Shown here: positions 48,518 to 57,902 of the stretch, one piece after another
How the letters are laid out: each line of letters opens with the position of its first letter
Numbering within the stretch: the first letter of the stretch is position 1
NCBI RefSeq assembly: GCF_023074075.1
Contig: NZ_JADPKT010000022.1
Span: forward strand, 186,001 to 250,000
DNA: 64,000 nt
Direction of reading: 5' to 3'
From: Bradyrhizobium sp. 138
Lineage (GTDB): Bacteria; Pseudomonadota; Alphaproteobacteria; Rhizobiales; Xanthobacteraceae
The notes under the pieces: generated by a model
The model's input: the letters and a program-made list of their open reading frames with translations, nothing else
The model's database searches: none
Told to the model about the DNA's origin: nothing
Program-made: the position numbers and the translations under genes

Positions 48518-49834
48518 TCAGTTCTTCTCGATCCGGATCACCTGCGGCCGTCCGCTGATCACCTTGTCCTTCTGCACGGCAGCGAGCGCGCGGCGCACGG
48601 CATCCTCATGCGTGGCGTAAGTGATCAGGATGACGGGCACCGGGACCGCCTTTCCGTCCTCCGGCGCAGCGCCGCCATTGGGATGACGCTGCACGATCGA
48701 CTCGATCGAAATCTTCTGTTCTGCAAGCCGCGTCGCGATCGCGGCCGCGGTGCCGGGGAAATCGCGTGCCAGAAGACGGATGTAATAGCCGCCCTCGTGG
48801 CGCTCCATCGGCGCCTTCTTGGTGTCGCGCAGTTGCGAAATGGGCCGGCCGAACGGATTGGCACAGATGCCGCGCGCGACATCGGCGATGTCGGCGACCA
48901 CGGCTGATGCCGTCGCGGCGCCGCCGGCACCAGGGCCGACCAGCGTGATCGGCGGAATGCCCTCGCCGTCGATCGTAACCGCATTGGTGACACCCATCAC
49001 CTGCGCGATCGAGGAGGATTTTGGAACCATGGTCGGATGCACGCGCTGCTCGATGCCCTTGGCGGTGCGCACCGCAACGCCGAGCAGCTTGACGCGGTAG
49101 CCGAGATCGGCGGCCGCGCGCAGGTCTTCCGGTGCGATGGACGAGATGCCTTCGACATACACCGCGCTTTGAGCAACTTTCGTGCCGAAGGCCAGGCTGG
49201 CGAGGATCGCGAGTTTTTGCGCGGTATCGTGACCATCTACATCGAAGGACGGGTTGGCTTCGGCATAACCGAGCCGCTGCGCGTCCTTGAGGCATTCGGC
49301 GAAGGACAGGCCCTCCTGCTCCATCCGCGTCAGGATGTAATTGCAGGTGCCGTTGAGGATGCCGTAGACGCGATTGATGCCGGTTCCGGCAAGACCCTCG
49401 CGCAACGTCTTGATGACGGGGATCGCGGCGCCGACGGCTGCCTCGTAATTCAGCGCACCGCCGTGCTTTTCGGCTGATTTGGCGAGCTTGAGGCCGTGCT
49501 TGGCGAGCAGCGCCTTGTTGGCGGTGACGACCGACTTGCCGGCGTTGAGCGCGGCCTCGACCGCCGACAGCGCGGGATCGCCGGCGCCACCCATCAGCTC
49601 GACAAAGCAATCGATGCCGGGATGGGTGGCCAGTGCCATCGGATCCCTGGCCCATTCGACGCCGCGCAGATCGACGCCGCGCTTCTTGGCCTTCGAGCGC
49701 GCGGTGACGGCAACGACACGGATGCCGCGGCCGCTGCGGCCCGCGAGCACGCGGGCCTGCGTTTCAATCAAACGGACCACTTCGGCGCCCACGGTGCCGA
49801 GCCCCGCTATGCCCACTTTCAGGGGTGCAACCAT
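48518..49834 (-). CDS. hom: Homoserine dehydrogenase
   Basis: 438 residues. The Rossmann start GIAGLGTVGAEVVRLIETQA (about 8-27) binds NAD(P). The catalytic region includes YEAAVGAAIPVIKTLREGL and NPSFDVDGHDTAQKLAILAS, the latter characteristic of the enzyme. A C-terminal ACT domain (about 355-430, YYIRLLARDFPGTAAAIATR) suggests feedback control, probably by threonine. It reduces aspartate semialdehyde to homoserine. The aminotransferase gene lies 29 bases upstream, so they are co-transcribed. Confidence 0.95.
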   Translation of the reverse strand: MVAPLKVGIAGLGTVGAEVVRLIETQARVLAGRSGRGIRVVAVTARSKAKKRGVDLRGVEWARDPMALATHPGIDCFVELMGGAGDPALSAVEAALNAGKSVVTANKALLAKHGLKLAKSAEKHGGALNYEAAVGAAIPVIKTLREGLAGTGINRVYGILNGTCNYILTRMEQEGLSFAECLKDAQRLGYAEANPSFDVDGHDTAQKLAILASLAFGTKVAQSAVYVEGISSIAPEDLRAAADLGYRVKLLGVAVRTAKGIEQRVHPTMVPKSSSIAQVMGVTNAVTIDGEGIPPITLVGPGAGGAATASAVVADIADVARGICANPFGRPISQLRDTKKAPMERHEGGYYIRLLARDFPGTAAAIATRLAEQKISIESIVQRHPNGGAAPEDGKAVPVPVILITYATHEDAVRRALAAVQKDKVISGRPQVIRIEKN

Positions 49835-49863
49835 GATGTCTTAGAAAACCTGCCGAAGAGAAC

Positions 49864-51084
49864 TTAACGCCGAGTGGCGAGCGGAACGACGTTGTGCAAC
49901 GTTTCGATGCCGCTTTCAAGGAAGCGTCGCACGCCGCGCGCGGCCTGCCTGATCCGTTGCTCGTTTTCCACCATGGCGATGCGGACATATCCTTCGCCAT
50001 GCTCGCCGAAGCCGACACCGGGCGACACTGCGACGCCGGATTTCTCCACCATCAGGGTCGCGAACTGCATGCTTCCGACGCTGCGGAAGGCTTCCGGCAG
50101 CGGCACCCAGGCGAACATCGAAGCCTCCGGCGGCGGGATCTCCCAGCCGGCACGGCCGAACGATTCCACAAGTGCATCGCGGCGCTTGCGGTAGGTGTCG
50201 CGCATCTCCTTGATGCAATCGTCCGGGCCGTTCAGCGCGGCGGTTGCCGCGACCTGGACCGGCGTGAAGGCGCCATAATCGAGGTAGGATTTGACGCGGG
50301 CGAGCGCCGCGATCACACGCTCGTTGCCGACCGCAAAGCCCATGCGCCAGCCGGCCATCGAATAGGTCTTCGACATCGAGGTAAACTCGACGGCGACATC
50401 CATCGCACCGGGCACCTGGAGCACCGAGGGCGGCGGATTGTTCTCGTCGAAATAGACCTCGGCATAAGCGAGATCGGACAGGATCAGGATCTCGTGCTTC
50501 TTCGCGAACGCGACCAGGTCCTTGTAGAAATCGAGGCTCGCGACATAGGCGGTCGGGTTCGACGGATAGCAGACGACAAGCGCCAGCGGCTTCGGGATCG
50601 AATGCACGATCGCCCGCTCCACCGCCTCGAAGAACTGCGGCGTCGGCTCGGAGGGCACCGAGCGGATGACACCGCCCGCCATCAAAAAGCCGAAGGCGTG
50701 AATCGGGTAGCTCGGGTTTGGACAGAGGATGACGTCGCCGGGCGCCGTGATCGCCTGCGCCACGTTGGCAAAGCCCTCTTTCGAGCCGAGCGTCGCAACG
50801 ATCTGGGTGTCGGGGTTGAGCTTCACGCCGAAGCGGCGGGCGTAGTAGCCGGCTTGGGCCCGGCGTAGTCCGGGGATGCCGCGGGACGCCGAGTAGCGGT
50901 CGGTGCGCGGCTTGCCCAGCGTCTCCTTCAGCTTCTCCAGCACATGCGCCGGGGCCGGCAGGTCCGGATTGCCCATGCCGAGATCGATGATGTCGGCGCC
51001 GGCATTCCGCGCGGCCGCCTTGGCCCGGTTGACCTGCTCGAACACGTAAGGCGGAAGGCGGCGGATGCGGTAAAATTCTTCCAT
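49864..51084 (-). CDS. Class I/II aminotransferase (AlaC / LL-DAP-aminotransferase-like)
   Basis: 406 residues from ATG 51084 (MEEFYRIRRLPPYVFEQVNR). The PLP-enzyme fold type I marks are visible: LGMGNPDLPAPAHVLEKLKE, YSASRGIPGLRRAQAGYYAR, YPSNPTAYVA (substrate Asn), and the PLP lysine in SMSKTYSMAGWRMGFAVGN. The start and the LPPYVF segment fit the group annotated as alanine or LL-diaminopimelate aminotransferase. Its neighbour hom suggests a place in the aspartate family. The donor and acceptor cannot be fixed from sequence. Confidence 0.85.
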   Translation of the reverse strand: MEEFYRIRRLPPYVFEQVNRAKAAARNAGADIIDLGMGNPDLPAPAHVLEKLKETLGKPRTDRYSASRGIPGLRRAQAGYYARRFGVKLNPDTQIVATLGSKEGFANVAQAITAPGDVILCPNPSYPIHAFGFLMAGGVIRSVPSEPTPQFFEAVERAIVHSIPKPLALVVCYPSNPTAYVASLDFYKDLVAFAKKHEILILSDLAYAEVYFDENNPPPSVLQVPGAMDVAVEFTSMSKTYSMAGWRMGFAVGNERVIAALARVKSYLDYGAFTPVQVAATAALNGPDDCIKEMRDTYRKRRDALVESFGRAGWEIPPPEASMFAWVPLPEAFRSVGSMQFATLMVEKSGVAVSPGVGFGEHGEGYVRIAMVENEQRIRQAARGVRRFLESGIETLHNVVPLATRR

Positions 51085-51297
51085 GGCTCTCTGGGCTCCG
51101 GGCAACCGGTCAGGACAGAATCGACAGGACGGACGACGATCCCGAAGGCGCTCAGGCTCATCGTGAAAATTACTCAAAATCAAATACTTAGAGCAATCAT
51201 CGACAACGAAGACTGAAGTCGTTCGCCCTGACTCTCGGCTGAACCGGGATCTTTTAGCACGGCAAGACGGGGGCGCCAGCGATTACCTTGCTGTGCC

Positions 51298-51573
51298 TCA
51301 TTTCGCGTCCTTAGCGGCAGCGGCCTGGCGATCGCGCGCGGCGGCGAGCTCGGCCTCGATCTTGGCGCGCTGCTCCAGCGGGATGGTCGCCTGATCGCGA
51401 TCCGGCGGCAGGTCGTGCACCGGCAGGTAGGTACCGGGCTCTCTCGGATGGGCCTGCGCGTCCACGGGCGTCATGTCCGCGAGCTGGCTCGAGCAGCCGC
51501 CCATGGCGAGCGCCGCGATCAGCAACGCGCTGCGGATCGGCAGCGTCTTTTGCAGGTCCCATAACGCCAACAC
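51298..51573 (-). CDS. Small putative lipoprotein (91 aa)
   Basis: The N-terminal segment IRSALLIAALAMGGC ends in a lipobox-like AMGGC with Cys27 as the acylation site, then SSQLADMTPVDAQAHPREPG and a Pro-rich, charged remainder ending in Ala/Lys. There is a hydrophilic C-terminal helix (AKIEAELAAARDRQAAAAKD). It is probably anchored in the inner or outer membrane. The function is unknown. It is divergent from phaC. Confidence 0.7.
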   Translation of the reverse strand: MLALWDLQKTLPIRSALLIAALAMGGCSSQLADMTPVDAQAHPREPGTYLPVHDLPPDRDQATIPLEQRAKIEAELAAARDRQAAAAKDAK

Positions 51574-51825
51574 TTGGGAAATCCCCTACTCGTCCCAAAG
51601 CACGGCCCCGGGCAACCTTACCCAAGACCGCGCCCAAGCTCAAACCATTGCTGCCCAAATGGCGCGAGCGAGAAAACAGCCAGTGCCACCAAGCCGAGCG
51701 GTGCGGCCCGAATGTGACGGAACCAAGAAGATTTGTCGCACTGCAACACATCTTCGAGAGTGTTTAACGCCAAACATGCGAGCTTCGCGGTGACGAATAC
51801 GGAATGAGTCGTTACTGTTCTGCTC

Positions 51826-53634
51826 ATGAGTATGGCCACGACCGATACGCCCAAACCCGAGACGAAGTTCGATGCGGAAGCCTTCGCGATGAATGTCGCG
51901 CGGGCGATGGAGAGTGGCGGCAAGGCGCTCGCCGCCTACCTCAAGCCGCGCGAGAGCGGCGAGGTGCAGGATCGCCCGCCGGCCGAGCTTGCCGAGGTCG
52001 TCAAGACCTTCACCTCGGTCGCCGAGTACTGGTTGTCGGATACGTCCCGCTCGTCCGATCTGCAGACCAAGCTCGCCAAGGACTATCTCGACCTCTGGGG
52101 CTCGGCGGTGCGCCGCATGGCCGGCCAGGACGCCCCGCCCGCGATCGCGCCCTCCCCGCGCGACAAGCGCTTTGCCGACCCGGAATGGAAATCGAACCAG
52201 TTCTTCGATTTCGTCATGCAGCTCTATCTGCTCACGACCAAATGGGCGCAGGAACTCGTGCGCGATGCCGAAGGGCTCGATCCGCACACGCGCCGCAAGG
52301 CGGAGTTCTACGTCCAGCAGGTCACCAACGCACTGTCGCCGTCGAACTTCGTGCTGACCAATCCGGAGGTGCTGCGCGAGACGATGGCAAGCAGCGGCGA
52401 GAACCTCGCGCGCGGCCTGACGATGCTGGCCGAGGACATCGCGGCCGGCAAGGGCATGCTGAAGATCCGCCAGTCCAATCCGGACAATCTCGTCGTCGGC
52501 GTCAACATGGCGACGACGCCGGGCAAGGTGATCTACCAGAACGAGATGATGCAACTGATCCAGTATTCGCCGACCACGGAGAGCGTGCTGCGCACCCCGC
52601 TCCTGATCGTGCCGCCCTGGATCAACAAGTTCTACATCCTCGATCTCAAGCCGGAGAAATCCTACATCAAGTGGTGCGTCGACCAGGGCATCACCGTGTT
52701 CGTGATCTCATGGGTCAATCCCGACAAGCGGCTCGGCAACAAGACCTGGGAAGACTACATGAAGGAAGGCCCGCTCACGGCGATGGACGTGATCGAGAGG
52801 GTCACCGGCGAGATGAAGGTGCACACCGCCGGCTATTGCGTCGGCGGCACGATGCTGGCGACCACGCTGGCCTGGCTCGCCGAGAAACGCCGCCAGCGCG
52901 TGGCGTCCGCGACGTTCTTCGCCGCCCAGGTCGACTTCACCCATGCCGGCGACCTCCTCGTGTTCGTCGACGAGGAGCAGATCGCAGCCCTCGAACACGA
53001 CATGAAGACGGCCGGCGTGCTCGAAGGCTCGAAGATGGCGATGGCCTTCAACATGCTCCGCTCAAACGATCTGATCTGGTCCTACGTCGTCAGCAACTAT
53101 CTGAAGGGCCAGCAGCCGAGCGCGTTCGACCTGTTGCACTGGAATTCCGATGCGACACGCATGACCGCGTCGAACCATTCCTATTATTTGCGCAACTGCT
53201 ATCTGGAGAACCGGCTCTCCACCGGCACGATGGTGCTCGACAATACGCTACTCGATCTCTCCAAGGTCAAGGTGCCCGTCTACAACCTCGCCACCCGCGA
53301 GGACCACATCGCGCCGGCGGAATCGGTGCTGTACGGCTCGCAGTTCTTCGGCGGCCCGGTGAAATATGTGCTGTCGGGCTCGGGCCACATCGCAGGCGTC
53401 GTCAATCCGCCGGCCTCGAACAAGTATCAGTACTGGACCAACGACAACATCAAGGACGTCAATGTCGCGCAGTGGATGAAGGACGCCGTGGAGCACAAGG
53501 GCTCTTGGTGGCCGGACTGGCGCGAATGGCTGCGCGGGATCGATCCGGAGGAAGTCCCGGCGCGCAGCGTCGGCAGCGACGCCCTGCCCCCGATCGAGGA
53601 CGCGCCAGGCAGCTATGTCAGGGTCCGCGCATAG
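51826..53634 (+). CDS. phaC: Polyhydroxyalkanoate synthase, class I (PhaC)
   Basis: 602 residues, the usual class I length. The lipase-like box is GYCVGG with catalytic Cys338, and the triad is completed by Asp493 (TREDHIAPAES) and His521 (SGSGHIAGVVNPP). The N-terminal region has the phaC-N domain (AEYWLSDTSRSSDLQTKLAK). It polymerises (R)-3-hydroxyacyl-CoA into storage polyester at granule surfaces. phaA/phaB are not in the window. Confidence 0.94.
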   Translation: MSMATTDTPKPETKFDAEAFAMNVARAMESGGKALAAYLKPRESGEVQDRPPAELAEVVKTFTSVAEYWLSDTSRSSDLQTKLAKDYLDLWGSAVRRMAGQDAPPAIAPSPRDKRFADPEWKSNQFFDFVMQLYLLTTKWAQELVRDAEGLDPHTRRKAEFYVQQVTNALSPSNFVLTNPEVLRETMASSGENLARGLTMLAEDIAAGKGMLKIRQSNPDNLVVGVNMATTPGKVIYQNEMMQLIQYSPTTESVLRTPLLIVPPWINKFYILDLKPEKSYIKWCVDQGITVFVISWVNPDKRLGNKTWEDYMKEGPLTAMDVIERVTGEMKVHTAGYCVGGTMLATTLAWLAEKRRQRVASATFFAAQVDFTHAGDLLVFVDEEQIAALEHDMKTAGVLEGSKMAMAFNMLRSNDLIWSYVVSNYLKGQQPSAFDLLHWNSDATRMTASNHSYYLRNCYLENRLSTGTMVLDNTLLDLSKVKVPVYNLATREDHIAPAESVLYGSQFFGGPVKYVLSGSGHIAGVVNPPASNKYQYWTNDNIKDVNVAQWMKDAVEHKGSWWPDWREWLRGIDPEEVPARSVGSDALPPIEDAPGSYVRVRA

Positions 53635-53698
53635 CGGAATCTTCCGCGCTTTTGTATAGACTCGCGCTCGACGCAGCGACGACAGAGGGGATCGAACC

Positions 53699-54097
53699 AT
53701 GACGCGCGAATTGTTCTGGCTGACACTGACGGTGATCCTGACCGGCATCCTTTGGATCCCCTATATGGTCAACCGCTGCCAGGTTCGCGGCCTCGGGAGC
53801 GTGATGGCCAACCCCACCCGAAACGACAAGGCGCAGTCCGAATGGGCGACGCGGCTGATGTTCGCGCACGACAATGCGGTCGAGAACCTCGTGATCTTCG
53901 CGCCGCTGGTGTTGATCCTCAACGCGATCGACTATTCCACCAAATGGACCGTGCTCGCCTGCGCCGTCTATTTCTGGTCGCGCGTCGCGCATCTGATCGT
54001 CTATGCGCTCGGCATCCCGGTATTCCGCACGCTGGCCTTCACCGTCGGCTTCCTCGCGCAGGCCGTGCTGGCATTGGCGATCTTCAGGGTGCTTTGA
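53699..54097 (+). CDS. MAPEG-family membrane protein
   Basis: 132 residues with four membrane helices: LFWLTLTVILTGILWIPYMV, NLVIFAPLVLILNAI, WTVLACAVYFWSRVAHLIVY and TLAFTVGFLAQAVLALAIF. The loop after helix 1 has the pattern NPTRNDKAQSEWATRLMFAH followed by DNAVENL, a recognisable MAPEG signature (the Glu and Asn of the E-x-x-x-Asn region). Family members handle glutathione and eicosanoids in eukaryotes; bacterial ones are uncharacterised. It lies 64 bases after phaC and may share its transcript. Confidence 0.85.
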   Translation: MTRELFWLTLTVILTGILWIPYMVNRCQVRGLGSVMANPTRNDKAQSEWATRLMFAHDNAVENLVIFAPLVLILNAIDYSTKWTVLACAVYFWSRVAHLIVYALGIPVFRTLAFTVGFLAQAVLALAIFRVL

Positions 54098-54174
54098 GCG
54101 CTAGGCGCTCAGCAGAGCAGCGACCCACCGATTTCATAGAGTTCCACAAGTTGGCGCCGACACGATACTGTCCA

Positions 54175-56628
54175 TCATCGCGTGCGCCTTTTGGGAGCCG
54201 GCGGCGGATCCGGCTCGCTTGTCACTTCCAGATTGAGCGGCAAGTCCAGTTGCTGCGGCTCCCTCATTAGCCGCAAACCAAGGCGATCGCTCTTGAGCGT
54301 CACCTCGAGAGAGATGCCGAGTTCAGAGAATTGAACTGTACGCGGCTGATCAAGTTCCGCGAAGCCAAAGAAAGTGAATGGCAACTCGACCGCATCGGGG
54401 CCAACTTCACGCGACAACACCTGCGCTGAAGACGAATCAGTATTGATTGCTGTTTGCCCAGGGCCGCCAATGCCGGTCCGCAGCAGAACTTTGCCACTCT
54501 CGAACCCACCGACTTTTGACCGTTTCACATCTGCGGCCGCGATGACCTCCTCTAAGGTCAACCCGTCCAATTTGGCGAGCGCGCGAACGACCTCAATGAC
54601 ATCAGCCAACTCTACGCATCTTTCCTTGGTCGTTTCGCTTTCTCGGACTTCGAGCGCCTCTTCTAGTATCTTTCCGATAAGAAAGGCTTGAAGGGTGCTG
54701 CGGGGGACGGTCTTCGTCGCCTCAAGTTCCTGCCTAGCAGCAATTTTCTCCGGAATCTTGTCGCGAACAAGCTTTCCAAATGTCACATTCTTCCGAACGC
54801 GCAAATGGTCCTTTTCGCTGCTGGCGATGACGGTACAACCCAAGCGGTTGAGTTGATAGTAGGCATGCGCAAGCGTCGATCCTTCAAGATCGATCGGCAT
54901 CCCATGGCGCAGCGCTTGCTGAGCGACTTGCTCCAAGAAGGCATTATCCCGGAATAAGTCTTGATGGTCGGGTCGGAGCACGATCATGTACTGCCCTTCG
55001 GCAAGATTAGCTTCCGCGAGGGCTAAGAGAGAGCTCTGATTGCTAACGACGAAGGAGTGACGCCGATTGCGGTCGTGATTCGTGACGGAATGCGCCGGCG
55101 TCCAATACCATGGCATGTTAAATGGTCGGCCATCATCGCGCACACAGCCGATGAACCACATCACGTGGCAAGCCCTACCAAGACGCGTCGCAATTTCATG
55201 AGTTCGTCTAGCTAGATCGAGCGCTTCTTTCTTGCTGATGCTGAGAGAACGTGCAATCTCATTTTTTACGCGCACATACGACCACGAGCCATCATCCTTG
55301 CAACGAAGGATGTTCGACTTGTATTCCGGGTATTCGGTCGCTGTGCCGGTCGGAAGATGCACCTCCCAAATATCGTAGGGGCAATACTGGAGCGCATCTG
55401 GCAGGCCCCATAGCCCATGAATTTCAACCGTGAGCTCATCCGGTGCCGCGCGAACCCAGGCTGAAGCGCGTGCATCAGCGTAACGGTGGGTAACGAAAGC
55501 GTAGTCATCAAGGCCGAAATCCGTTGCGGCGATGACATCCCGCGTCGCGAGACACCACGCGGCCGCTTCATCTGGCCTAAGACAATTTGGAGTTCGCGGC
55601 AGGTTGACCGGCTTATTCTCTTTGCGTTTGACGCTTGTTCGAACCATGATGTAGTCAGGTCCCAGCAAGCGACCGAATTCATCGCCCAAAGCTTTCGCCG
55701 CAACAGAGTCGCCCGTATGAGGAAGACTCGATAGCGGTATGTAGAACAGATTGGGCTTGCGCTCGCTTCCCTCCGACCAAAGCTCTTTTAAGACTCGGAG
55801 CTTGTCCCAATGCTCAATCGCGTCCGAATCTGGGGTTTGGATGTACTGGCCTGCGCCACCCTGGACGGTATGAATCGGCGTGATAGCAATTTGCCACGGA
55901 TTGATACCAGTAAGATCTTCATCTTCTTCATCGAGTTGAACTAAATAAAAGCGCGTGGAGTCACTTATCCACTCGATGTTGAGTCGCGTAGATTGTCCGT
56001 GCAGCAGCTCGTTGTTCACCCAAGCACCGACTGAACCGAACAATCGCTCGAGCGATAGACCTGCCCGAGCCAGTAGAGGACCGCCTATTGCGGCAGCCGC
56101 ATCACGCTGCACATTCAAGCGTAAACTGGTCGCATGACTCTGCTCGTGAGTGGTAATCTCCCACTGATCGCGCGTTCGCGAAATTCGCAAGAGATTTCCA
56201 AACTCGCCGCGCCGCTTCGGCTCCAGATATCGCTGAAGAACAATCCCACAAGCACGATTGCCCGCCGAAACAGCGACCTGTTTGCATACAGCTTGGAATG
56301 TTTGAACCCAATCCCCAACTGCAAGGTCGACAGCGATAGACTTGTAGCTACCGCGATCCCAAATTGTTTCGCCTACTACACTTGATCGAACAATGATCCG
56401 TGAGTCGCGGCCGCCTAGCGCGCAAAGCTGTTCAACGAAGGCGACGTCGAGAGCGTTCGGCAAAAATAGACCTTCGACTTCGCTGGCGCGGACAAGAATA
56501 TACGGTAGTGTCCATGCCCGCGGTATCGCCATTAGTCCCGCAGCTTTGGGACCGAATATTTTGCGCGCGTCAATCGTGTCTACCCAAGTCGCGGGAGCGC
56601 TTGTCTGAGAATGGTAGACTCCATTCAT
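54175..56628 (-). CDS. ATP-grasp (PPDK/PEP-synthase-like) and MazG/PRA-PH-like fusion protein
   Basis: 817 residues. The N-terminal part (about 20-235) follows the PPDK/PEP-synthase nucleotide-binding domain: RKIFGPKAAGLMAIP, SRIIVRSSVVGETIWDRGSY (Arg81), GIVLQRYLEP and LNIEWISDSTRFYLVQLDEE (Glu219, Gln231). A second region (about 290-500) has IMVRTSVKRKENKP and EIHGLWGLPDALQ, suggesting a second ATP-grasp-like unit. At about 615-715 lies a pyrophosphohydrolase-like module: KLVRDKIPEKI, GKILEEALEV, ELADVIEVVRALAK and KVGGFESG, the pattern of PRA-PH/MazG enzymes. No phospho-histidine or PEP-binding domain follows, so it is not a normal PEP synthase. The start overlaps the upstream gene by ATGA. 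Function not known. Confidence 0.7.
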   Translation of the reverse strand: MNGVYHSQTSAPATWVDTIDARKIFGPKAAGLMAIPRAWTLPYILVRASEVEGLFLPNALDVAFVEQLCALGGRDSRIIVRSSVVGETIWDRGSYKSIAVDLAVGDWVQTFQAVCKQVAVSAGNRACGIVLQRYLEPKRRGEFGNLLRISRTRDQWEITTHEQSHATSLRLNVQRDAAAAIGGPLLARAGLSLERLFGSVGAWVNNELLHGQSTRLNIEWISDSTRFYLVQLDEEDEDLTGINPWQIAITPIHTVQGGAGQYIQTPDSDAIEHWDKLRVLKELWSEGSERKPNLFYIPLSSLPHTGDSVAAKALGDEFGRLLGPDYIMVRTSVKRKENKPVNLPRTPNCLRPDEAAAWCLATRDVIAATDFGLDDYAFVTHRYADARASAWVRAAPDELTVEIHGLWGLPDALQYCPYDIWEVHLPTGTATEYPEYKSNILRCKDDGSWSYVRVKNEIARSLSISKKEALDLARRTHEIATRLGRACHVMWFIGCVRDDGRPFNMPWYWTPAHSVTNHDRNRRHSFVVSNQSSLLALAEANLAEGQYMIVLRPDHQDLFRDNAFLEQVAQQALRHGMPIDLEGSTLAHAYYQLNRLGCTVIASSEKDHLRVRKNVTFGKLVRDKIPEKIAARQELEATKTVPRSTLQAFLIGKILEEALEVRESETTKERCVELADVIEVVRALAKLDGLTLEEVIAAADVKRSKVGGFESGKVLLRTGIGGPGQTAINTDSSSAQVLSREVGPDAVELPFTFFGFAELDQPRTVQFSELGISLEVTLKSDRLGLRLMREPQQLDLPLNLEVTSEPDPPPAPKRRTR

Positions 56629-57266
56629 TTTTCGCGAATGGTTCCAAATACTGCGTTTGCGATGTTTGTCAGAAGCCCGCTGACGCCATCGGAAAAATAG
56701 CCGATTAAGAACGCCATCGAAGCCGCGCTGGCCGTTCCGCGCGACGCATCTCCCGCGTGGCCCAAGATCATTCCGCTATCAAGGAGAGTAAGAACGGCGC
56801 AGGCATAAACGCCACCAACAAGCGGAACAAACAACCGCCACAACCGACGATCGAGATGCCAACTGCCTTTAGCGACAGAGTGGATGAGCCATTTGATCGA
56901 AAAGGTGGTCCCGCCCACAGCACCACTGAAAAACAATACTAGCATGCGGGGGTCAATTTTCGCCGACGTATCCGGGCCAAACGCCGGAAATGGCATCAAA
57001 TAGGAGTTGCCGGAAAATGCCAACGCGATACCGGTGCAGCAGATCGAAATCACGAGGCCTAAGGCGAGGACTACAGCTTCACGTCGAATATACCTGACGG
57101 CTTCCGCAGGGAATCTTGATTGCCAGTCGTAAGGAGCCCGGCCATCCGTGTAGTCGGTGGTCTTTCCCGGAATCGCCATTGGCGGCGAGCCATCGGATGC
57201 CTTCGGTGCTGGGCCGGCTGGCCCACCAGCCCGCTCAATCCCCGTCGCCCCGTCCTCTGACACCAC
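56625..57266 (-). CDS. Four-helix membrane protein in the HIT/ATP-grasp unit
   Basis: 213 residues from GTG 57266, 12 bases after the HIT-like gene. The N-terminal 70 residues are polar and Pro/Gly-rich. Four hydrophobic helices follow at about 75-97 (VLALGLVISICCTGIALAFS), 118-140 (MLVLFFSGAVGGTTFSIKWL), 153-172 (FVPLVGGVYACAVLTLLDSG) and 185-207 (AASMAFLIGYFSDGVSGLLT). No family is recognised. By position it links a soluble nucleotide-binding-type protein and a large nucleotide enzyme, so a membrane effector role is an inference only. Confidence 0.65.
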   Translation of the reverse strand: MVSEDGATGIERAGGPAGPAPKASDGSPPMAIPGKTTDYTDGRAPYDWQSRFPAEAVRYIRREAVVLALGLVISICCTGIALAFSGNSYLMPFPAFGPDTSAKIDPRMLVLFFSGAVGGTTFSIKWLIHSVAKGSWHLDRRLWRLFVPLVGGVYACAVLTLLDSGMILGHAGDASRGTASAASMAFLIGYFSDGVSGLLTNIANAVFGTIREK

Positions 57267-57278
57267 TCATCTCCCGGC

Positions 57279-57902
57279 TCATGCCGCGCGCGAGGCGGTA
57301 GCAATCGTTTCGGCGACATTTTCGATGTGTGGATGGGATCGATAATCCCACGCGGCCTCTCGACCGACAATGCGGGCAATAGCCCTGCGAAAAAACTGCG
57401 ACCCGGCCGTCTCTACTGACTGAGCAAGCAAAAATTGGGTGCCGCTTCCGACGACGAGATACGATTGGCAAGCATCAAGTGCCGTATAGGCATCCCCTCG
57501 ACCAGAGCACCACCGGAGCCCAACGTCGGACCTTACTTCGTCGCACAGCCGCTCGAAGGAGAACGGGGGCTCCAAAAGGATATGAATATGTGCGTGATCA
57601 ACGCCGCACCCCACGATCGAGCGCGGCTCCGTCGCGCCATGCTCGAACCAAATGACCTCCGTCAGGTTCCGGCCGAACGAGCGTGCTATATCCTCAATGA
57701 TCTGAAGCGGGGAAGTGCTCCAGTCCTCACTCCACCGTGCGGCATTAACAGCGTGGCGCTTTGGGATAGCCAGAACCCAATTTGGAACGATCGAACCGAG
57801 TGTAGGCGTGACAACCATCGTACCGGTGTCACGGATAACCGTGTCATACAGCGGCTTGGGGCAAGCACCCGATAATATTTTGGAAAAACGTGAGTTGCGC
57901 AC
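57279..57902 (-). CDS. HIT-like nucleotide-binding protein
   Basis: 207 residues from GTG 57902, preceded by CGGAGGG. The sequence has the HIT pattern: VTPTLGSIVPNWVLAIPKRH (residues 31-50), then DIARSFGRNLTEVIWFEHGA, and the histidine triad region GCGVDHAHIHILLEP (His103, His105, His107), equivalent to HxHxHxx. HIT proteins hydrolyse or transfer nucleotides from dinucleoside or adenylated substrates. The C-terminal extension (about 115-205) is longer than in small HINT proteins and has no clear family. It is the first gene of a three-gene unit. Confidence 0.78.
   Translation of the reverse strand: MRNSRFSKILSGACPKPLYDTVIRDTGTMVVTPTLGSIVPNWVLAIPKRHAVNAARWSEDWSTSPLQIIEDIARSFGRNLTEVIWFEHGATEPRSIVGCGVDHAHIHILLEPPFSFERLCDEVRSDVGLRWCSGRGDAYTALDACQSYLVVGSGTQFLLAQSVETAGSQFFRRAIARIVGREAAWDYRSHPHIENVAETIATASRAA

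Noticed and set aside
51085..51297. A riboswitch upstream of the aminotransferase-hom operon
   Set aside because: I looked for the conserved core of SAM-II type elements expected near methionine-pathway genes and did not see it.
51804..53702. A 632-codon frame offset from phaC
   Set aside because: phaC has a complete catalytic triad in the other frame. The offset frame is Arg-rich and has no motif.
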